From a bacterium (lineage in GTDB: Bacteria; 4484-113; JAFGCY01), in NCBI GenBank assembly GCA_020849855.1, contig JADZFO010000027.1:1-64000 (forward strand): a DNA stretch of 64,000 bases, read 5' to 3'. The notes below the pieces were generated by a model. The model was not told the DNA's origin, did not search any database, and worked only from the letters and a program-made list of their open reading frames with translations. This document shows, piece by piece, positions 60,256 through 64,000 of this stretch. The position numbers and the translations under genes were made by a program. Numbering within the stretch: position 1 is the first letter of the stretch; the number at the start of each line of letters is the position of its first letter.

Positions 60256-62102
60256 TGAGAAGTCCCAGTTGCATCGAATGGCTCTTTGGCCCCCTGGCCT
60301 TCATCCTATGCATTGGCCTGCTGATCCTCTGTGTCAGCCCTGCGCATGCCGCCAGCGGGCAGGTCGCAAACCCTGCAGCCAGGCTCGAAACACTGCCGGC
60401 GAATGCCGCTGAGCAGCAGCCCTATCCCCAGATGGGCGCGCCTGCCAACCCCAGGGTCGACGCACGCTTTAACGCCTATCACGACTATCAGCAGGCGACG
60501 CAGCTCATGCAGGAGCTGGTGCGCGCCTTCCCCGAGTACGCCAGCCTGCAGTCGCTGGGTCAGAGCTATGGCGGGCGGGAAATGTGGGTGCTGACCATCA
60601 GTGACCCGGCCACCGGCCCGGCCGAAAGCAAGCCGGCGATGTGGATCGACGGCTGCATCCATGCCAACGAGATACAGGCCACTGAGGTGGTCCTTTACAC
60701 CGCCTGGTTCCTGCTGGAAACCCGCGCCAGCAACAGCTTCATCCAGCAGCTGCTGCGCGAGCGGACTTTCTATCTGATGCCGATCATGAGCCCGGACAGC
60801 CGCGACAGCCACTTCTATGACGCCAACACGACCCATTCGCCTCGCACCGGCATGCGGCCGGTCGATGAAGACCGCGATGGACTGGTGGATGAAGACGGCC
60901 CGGAGGATATGGACGGCGACGGCCACATCGCCCAGATCCGGGTCGCCGACCCCAATGGCCGCTGGCTGGCGGACAAGGACTACCCCCAGCGCATGACGCG
61001 GGCCAAGCCGGAGGAGCGCGGCACGCACACGCTGCTGGGCGAGGAAGGCTATGACAACGACGGCGACGGCCTGGTTAATGAAGACGGGCCCGGCGGCTAT
61101 GACCCCAACCGCAACTGGGGCTACAACTGGCAGCCCGAGTACATCCAGGGCGGCGCGCACCAGTACCCCTTCAGCATCCTGGAGAACCGCATGGTCGCGG
61201 ACTTCATGGCGGCGCACCCCAACATCGCCGGCGCGCAGAGCTACCACAACAGCGGCGGCATGATCCTGCACGGGCCCGGCGCGCAGAACACGCCTTACCC
61301 CGGCCAGGATGATCAGCTCTACCGCGCCATCGCCGAGAAGGGCGCCCAGATGCTGCCCGGCTACAAGCCGATGGTGATCTGGGAAGACCTTTACACGGTC
61401 TATGGCGGCGAGGTTGACTTCATCTATGCCTGCCTCGGCGCCTTCACATACACCAACGAGCTATTCACCACTCACGACTTTTTCCATAGCGACACCAGCC
61501 AGGAAGACTGGCAGGGCAGCCGCAGCGAGCCGCGCAAGTTCGACGACCTGCTGCTCTTCGACCAGGGCTTCGTCGACTGGCACCCGGCCGAGCACCCCAC
61601 CTATGGTGCGATTGAAATTGGCGGCCAGAAGAAGGGCTGGGGCCGCCAGCCCCCCAGCTTCATGCTGGAGGAAGAATGCCACCGCAACATGGCCTTCAGC
61701 CTCTACCACGCCGACATGCTGCCACTGGTCGAGGTGCAGAGTGTGTCCAGCCGCGAGCTGCCGGGCGGGCTGCTTGAAGTGACCGCGGTTGTGGGCAACC
61801 GCCGCATGATCCCTACGCGTCTGGCCATAGATGTCAGCAAGGGCATCAGCCGGCCGGACTGGATCAGCATCGATATTGCGCCGAACCGCGAGCGCAATGC
61901 GGCGGTGCTGGCGGGCTACATCGGCAGCGACCAGTTCTTCAGCACCGCCAGCGAACAGGCGGACAAGCCCTGGCGCCTGAATATCAGCAGCATCCCGGGC
62001 AACGGCGCGGTGTACTGCCGCTGGATCGTGCGCAGTGGCAAAGGGCCGATCACGGTGACAGTGGACAGTGTGAAGGGCGGGAGGGCGAGTGCCAGCTTGT
62101 AA
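60255..62102 (+). CDS. M14 family zinc carboxypeptidase, exported
   Basis: A 615-residue protein; the signal peptide ends near HAASG (about 35). Zinc ligands H136-A-N-E139 and His331 (SYHNSGG), Arg in DPNRNWGYNW, and catalytic Glu454 in AIEIGGQKKGWG are all present, so it should be an active carboxypeptidase in the periplasm or outside. The same Asp-rich insertions as in the upstream protein occur: DEDRDGLVDEDGPEDMDGDG and DNDGDGLVNEDG, likely binding calcium. The C-terminal domain (about 490-615) is beta-rich. The start overlaps the previous stop (TGATG); a GTG one codon earlier is possible. Confidence 0.9.
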   Translation: MRSPSCIEWLFGPLAFILCIGLLILCVSPAHAASGQVANPAARLETLPANAAEQQPYPQMGAPANPRVDARFNAYHDYQQATQLMQELVRAFPEYASLQSLGQSYGGREMWVLTISDPATGPAESKPAMWIDGCIHANEIQATEVVLYTAWFLLETRASNSFIQQLLRERTFYLMPIMSPDSRDSHFYDANTTHSPRTGMRPVDEDRDGLVDEDGPEDMDGDGHIAQIRVADPNGRWLADKDYPQRMTRAKPEERGTHTLLGEEGYDNDGDGLVNEDGPGGYDPNRNWGYNWQPEYIQGGAHQYPFSILENRMVADFMAAHPNIAGAQSYHNSGGMILHGPGAQNTPYPGQDDQLYRAIAEKGAQMLPGYKPMVIWEDLYTVYGGEVDFIYACLGAFTYTNELFTTHDFFHSDTSQEDWQGSRSEPRKFDDLLLFDQGFVDWHPAEHPTYGAIEIGGQKKGWGRQPPSFMLEEECHRNMAFSLYHADMLPLVEVQSVSSRELPGGLLEVTAVVGNRRMIPTRLAIDVSKGISRPDWISIDIAPNRERNAAVLAGYIGSDQFFSTASEQADKPWRLNISSIPGNGAVYCRWIVRSGKGPITVTVDSVKGGRASASL

Positions 62103-62166
62103 CTGACAGCAACCCAAAGGTGGCATATGTGTTAGATCCTGGTCTGACGAGTGCAGAAATGCGTGT

Positions 62167-62172
62167 TACCAT
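62167..62172 (+). promoter_or_regulatory. -10 box for the lipoprotein at 62179
   Basis: TACCAT, 6 nt before GTG 62179. Confidence 0.5.
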
Positions 62173-62178
62173 CAGGCC

Positions 62179-62730
62179 GTGGTGAGCATGCGTTATGCAC
62201 TGGCGATTGCTGTGTGTATCTGTCTGGCAGTTCTGTCGTGCGGCAGAAGTGGTTCGGATCCGGAAGAAACGACCTTTCCACTTCAAAGGCCGGTGACCCT
62301 GGCGGGTTTGAACGTGCTTCACCCTCTGACCGAAGCTGACCGCTTTAGCTTTCCAGCGTTTATCAACAGGGTCAATCAGGGCGAACGCTTGCAAGACGGG
62401 TTGTCGGCATTTTCCGAGGAGCAGAAGCGCTTTATGCTGCTGGAGATGCTGGCCTATTCCGCGGAAACGCCACAGACACTGGTGATCGAGGCGCCGCAGG
62501 TTGCGGTTAATGAAAGGGGAAGTTTCAAGCAGGATCTGGTCAGGCATGGCGGCCTGGAGATCCTGGAAGAACACGCAGGACATTCCTACTACGCCCTGGT
62601 TCTTGGCAGGTCCAATGGCAATAAGCCGGACGCCGGTGAGCTGGCACAGTCCGGCATAGCGATACTGGACCGGCTTGGCGAGAAGATCAGGCTTATTACC
62701 AACGGTATTGATGTCATCAACCCGCTGTAA
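62179..62730 (+). CDS. Hypothetical lipoprotein
   Basis: A 183-residue protein from GTG 62179. Lipobox VLSC (Cys21). The mature domain is mixed alpha/beta (EEQKRFMLLEMLAYSAETPQTLVIEAP; HAGHSYYALVLGRSNGNKPD), with no recognised family. It has somewhat lower GC than the flanking genes. Its TAA forms part of the -10 box of the next gene. It stands alone between the M14 pair and the P5C dehydrogenase. Confidence 0.6.
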   Translation: MVSMRYALAIAVCICLAVLSCGRSGSDPEETTFPLQRPVTLAGLNVLHPLTEADRFSFPAFINRVNQGERLQDGLSAFSEEQKRFMLLEMLAYSAETPQTLVIEAPQVAVNERGSFKQDLVRHGGLEILEEHAGHSYYALVLGRSNGNKPDAGELAQSGIAILDRLGEKIRLITNGIDVINPL

Positions 62731-62733
62731 ACT
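62728..62733 (+). promoter_or_regulatory. -10 box for the P5C dehydrogenase
   Basis: TAAACT, 6 nt before ATG 62740; the TAA is the stop codon of the upstream lipoprotein. Confidence 0.55.
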
Positions 62734-62739
62734 AGTCGC

Positions 62740-64000
62740 ATGTCCAACTCCCTCCCGTCCATCCCCCTGCCGGTGAATGAGCCTGTGCGCGCCTATGCCC
62801 CGGGCTCCAGCGAGCGCGCCAGCCTGAAGGCCCGCCTGGAGAGCATGTACAGCTCTCCGCCGGTCGAGATCCCCTGCGTCATCGGCGGCAAGCGCGTCTT
62901 CACCGGCGACACCGAGGACGTGGTCTGCCCGCATGACCACCGGCATGTATTGGCCCGCATCCACAAGGCCGGCAAGAAGGAAGTCGCGGCGGCGATTGCC
63001 GCGGCGGCCAGGGCCTTCCATGACTGGAGCAACATGCCCTGGGACCAGCGTGCCGCCATCCTGCTGCGCGCGGCGGACATTCTGGCACTCAACGGCCAGG
63101 CCGGCTGGCGTGACGTGATCAACGGCGCCACCATGCTGGGCCAGAGCAAGAGCGTCTTCCAGGCCGAGATCGACTCCGCCTGCGAGATGATCGACTTCTG
63201 GCGCTTCAACGCCTATTACTGCAACGAGATCTATAGCCAGCAGCCCCCGGCGCTCAGCCCCGGCATCTGGAACCAGCTGGAGCAGCGTCCGCTGGAGGGC
63301 TTTGTGCTGGCGGTCAGCCCCTTTAACTTCACGGCCATCGGTGGCAACCTGCCGACCAGCCCGGCCTTGATGGGCAATGTGGTGATCTGGAAGCCGGCCG
63401 AGAACCAGAGCTACAGCGCCTGGTTCACCTTCCAGCTGCTGGAAGAGGCCGGCCTGCCGCCCGGCGTGATCAACTTCCTGCCCGGCGACGGCTCGGTCGT
63501 CGGTCCGCTGGCAATGGCAAGCCCGGAGCTGGCCGGCATCCATTTCACCGGCTCCACGGCGGTCTTCCAGCGCATGTGGGAGACGGTTGGCACGAATATC
63601 AGCAAGTACCGCTCCTATCCGCGCATCGTCGGCGAAACCGGCGGCAAGGACTTCGTGCTGGCCCATAGCAGCGCGGAAGCCGATGTTACCGCGACCGCCC
63701 TGGTCCGCGGCGCCTTCGAGTACCAGGGCCAGAAGTGCTCCGCGGCCAGCCGCGCCTATATCCCAAAGAGCCTGTGGCCCAAGGTCAAGAAGAGCATGCT
63801 GAGCATGCTGGAAAGCATCAAGGTCGGCGACACCCGCGACTTCTCCTGCTTCATGAATGCAGTTATCAACCAGCGGGCCTATGACAAGATCACCGGCTAT
63901 ATCAAAAGCGCCAAAAAGGCCAGCGGTGTTGAAGTGCTGCACGGCGGCAGCTTCAGCGACAAGGTTGGCTACTTCATCGACCCGACGGTGCTACTTGTCG
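62740..64000 (+). CDS. pruA: L-glutamate gamma-semialdehyde (P5C) dehydrogenase, N-terminal part
   Basis: Open to the right edge (420 codons; the full enzyme is about 540). An aldehyde dehydrogenase for the second step of proline degradation, yielding glutamate. Seen: PCVIGGKRVFTGDTE, the adenine-binding region LAVSPFNFTAIGGNLPTSPALMGNVVIWKPAE, HFTGSTAVFQRMW, the general base in VGETGGKDFVL and nucleophile C333 in GQKCSAASRAY. The single-domain ALDH4A1-like layout, without a proline dehydrogenase domain, indicates a separate putB/prodh gene elsewhere. ATG 62740 is set by TAAACT 6 nt upstream. Confidence 0.93.
   Translation, partial: MSNSLPSIPLPVNEPVRAYAPGSSERASLKARLESMYSSPPVEIPCVIGGKRVFTGDTEDVVCPHDHRHVLARIHKAGKKEVAAAIAAAARAFHDWSNMPWDQRAAILLRAADILALNGQAGWRDVINGATMLGQSKSVFQAEIDSACEMIDFWRFNAYYCNEIYSQQPPALSPGIWNQLEQRPLEGFVLAVSPFNFTAIGGNLPTSPALMGNVVIWKPAENQSYSAWFTFQLLEEAGLPPGVINFLPGDGSVVGPLAMASPELAGIHFTGSTAVFQRMWETVGTNISKYRSYPRIVGETGGKDFVLAHSSAEADVTATALVRGAFEYQGQKCSAASRAYIPKSLWPKVKKSMLSMLESIKVGDTRDFSCFMNAVINQRAYDKITGYIKSAKKASGVEVLHGGSFSDKVGYFIDPTVLLV

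Noticed and set aside
1-64000. CRISPR array, rRNA operon or prophage
   Set aside because: I found no regularly spaced direct repeats, no 16S/23S/5S signatures and no phage structural or integrase genes. The tRNA genes lack adjacent integrases.

Overview
The window is one continuous, gene-dense stretch of high-GC bacterial chromosome. It looks like a diderm (Gram-negative-type) heterotroph. There is a secreted beta-barrel protein ending in Phe, at least six lipoproteins, two methyl-accepting chemoreceptors, double-layer-type ABC and P-type transporters, citrate synthase and amino-acid catabolism (P5C dehydrogenase). The phylum cannot be settled from the sequence. A strong lineage signal is promoter layout: about two dozen genes have a TANNNT -10 box only 6-9 nt upstream of the start codon, so they are probably transcribed as leaderless mRNAs. 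Genes inside operons, and a few regulated ones, have ordinary GGAGG-type ribosome binding sites instead. Many starts are GTG or TTG.

Layout: 1-124, tail of an IS481-like transposase. 218-8186, a tight four-gene operon (VWA/amidotransferase-like protein, beta-propeller lipoprotein, ABC-2 permease, large exported membrane protein). 8205-13405, a minus-strand block with deoB, a lipoprotein, a gluzincin metallopeptidase and a small lipoprotein. 13455-15714, beta-barrel plus NTF2-like lipoprotein. 15723-17400, def-ruvB. 17461-25639, six consecutive paralogues of CapK/PaaK-like adenylate-forming enzymes (two plus, four minus). 25685-31276, a PolA-type 5'-3' exonuclease, ABC-2 permease, membrane and propeller proteins, glyA. 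31383-33419, tRNA-Leu and tRNA-Lys flanking an HTH regulator and its helical partner. 33486-41778, mfd, a binding-protein-like lipoprotein, citrate synthase, and a biotin carboxylase/biotinyl pair. 41984-50693, a CAU tRNA, lipoprotein, small-multidrug-export-like protein, carbonic anhydrase, two chemoreceptors, DinB-like protein and a double glycosyltransferase. 50812-64000, a repetitive Ala/Leu/Glu-rich exported protein, a structured intergenic region with an 11-codon ORF, a degenerate ADP-ribosylglycohydrolase, ribE-ribBA, a P1B metal ATPase divergent from arsM, an M14 peptidase pair (one apparently catalytically dead), a lipoprotein and the start of a P5C dehydrogenase gene.

The most unusual items are the six-gene adenylate-forming enzyme cluster (one member with a frameshift over its catalytic lysine motif), the pervasive leaderless promoter grammar, the active/inactive M14 pair with Asp-rich loops, the ADP-ribosylglycohydrolase that has lost metal ligands, and the haem-type chemoreceptor placed in line with a carbonic anhydrase.
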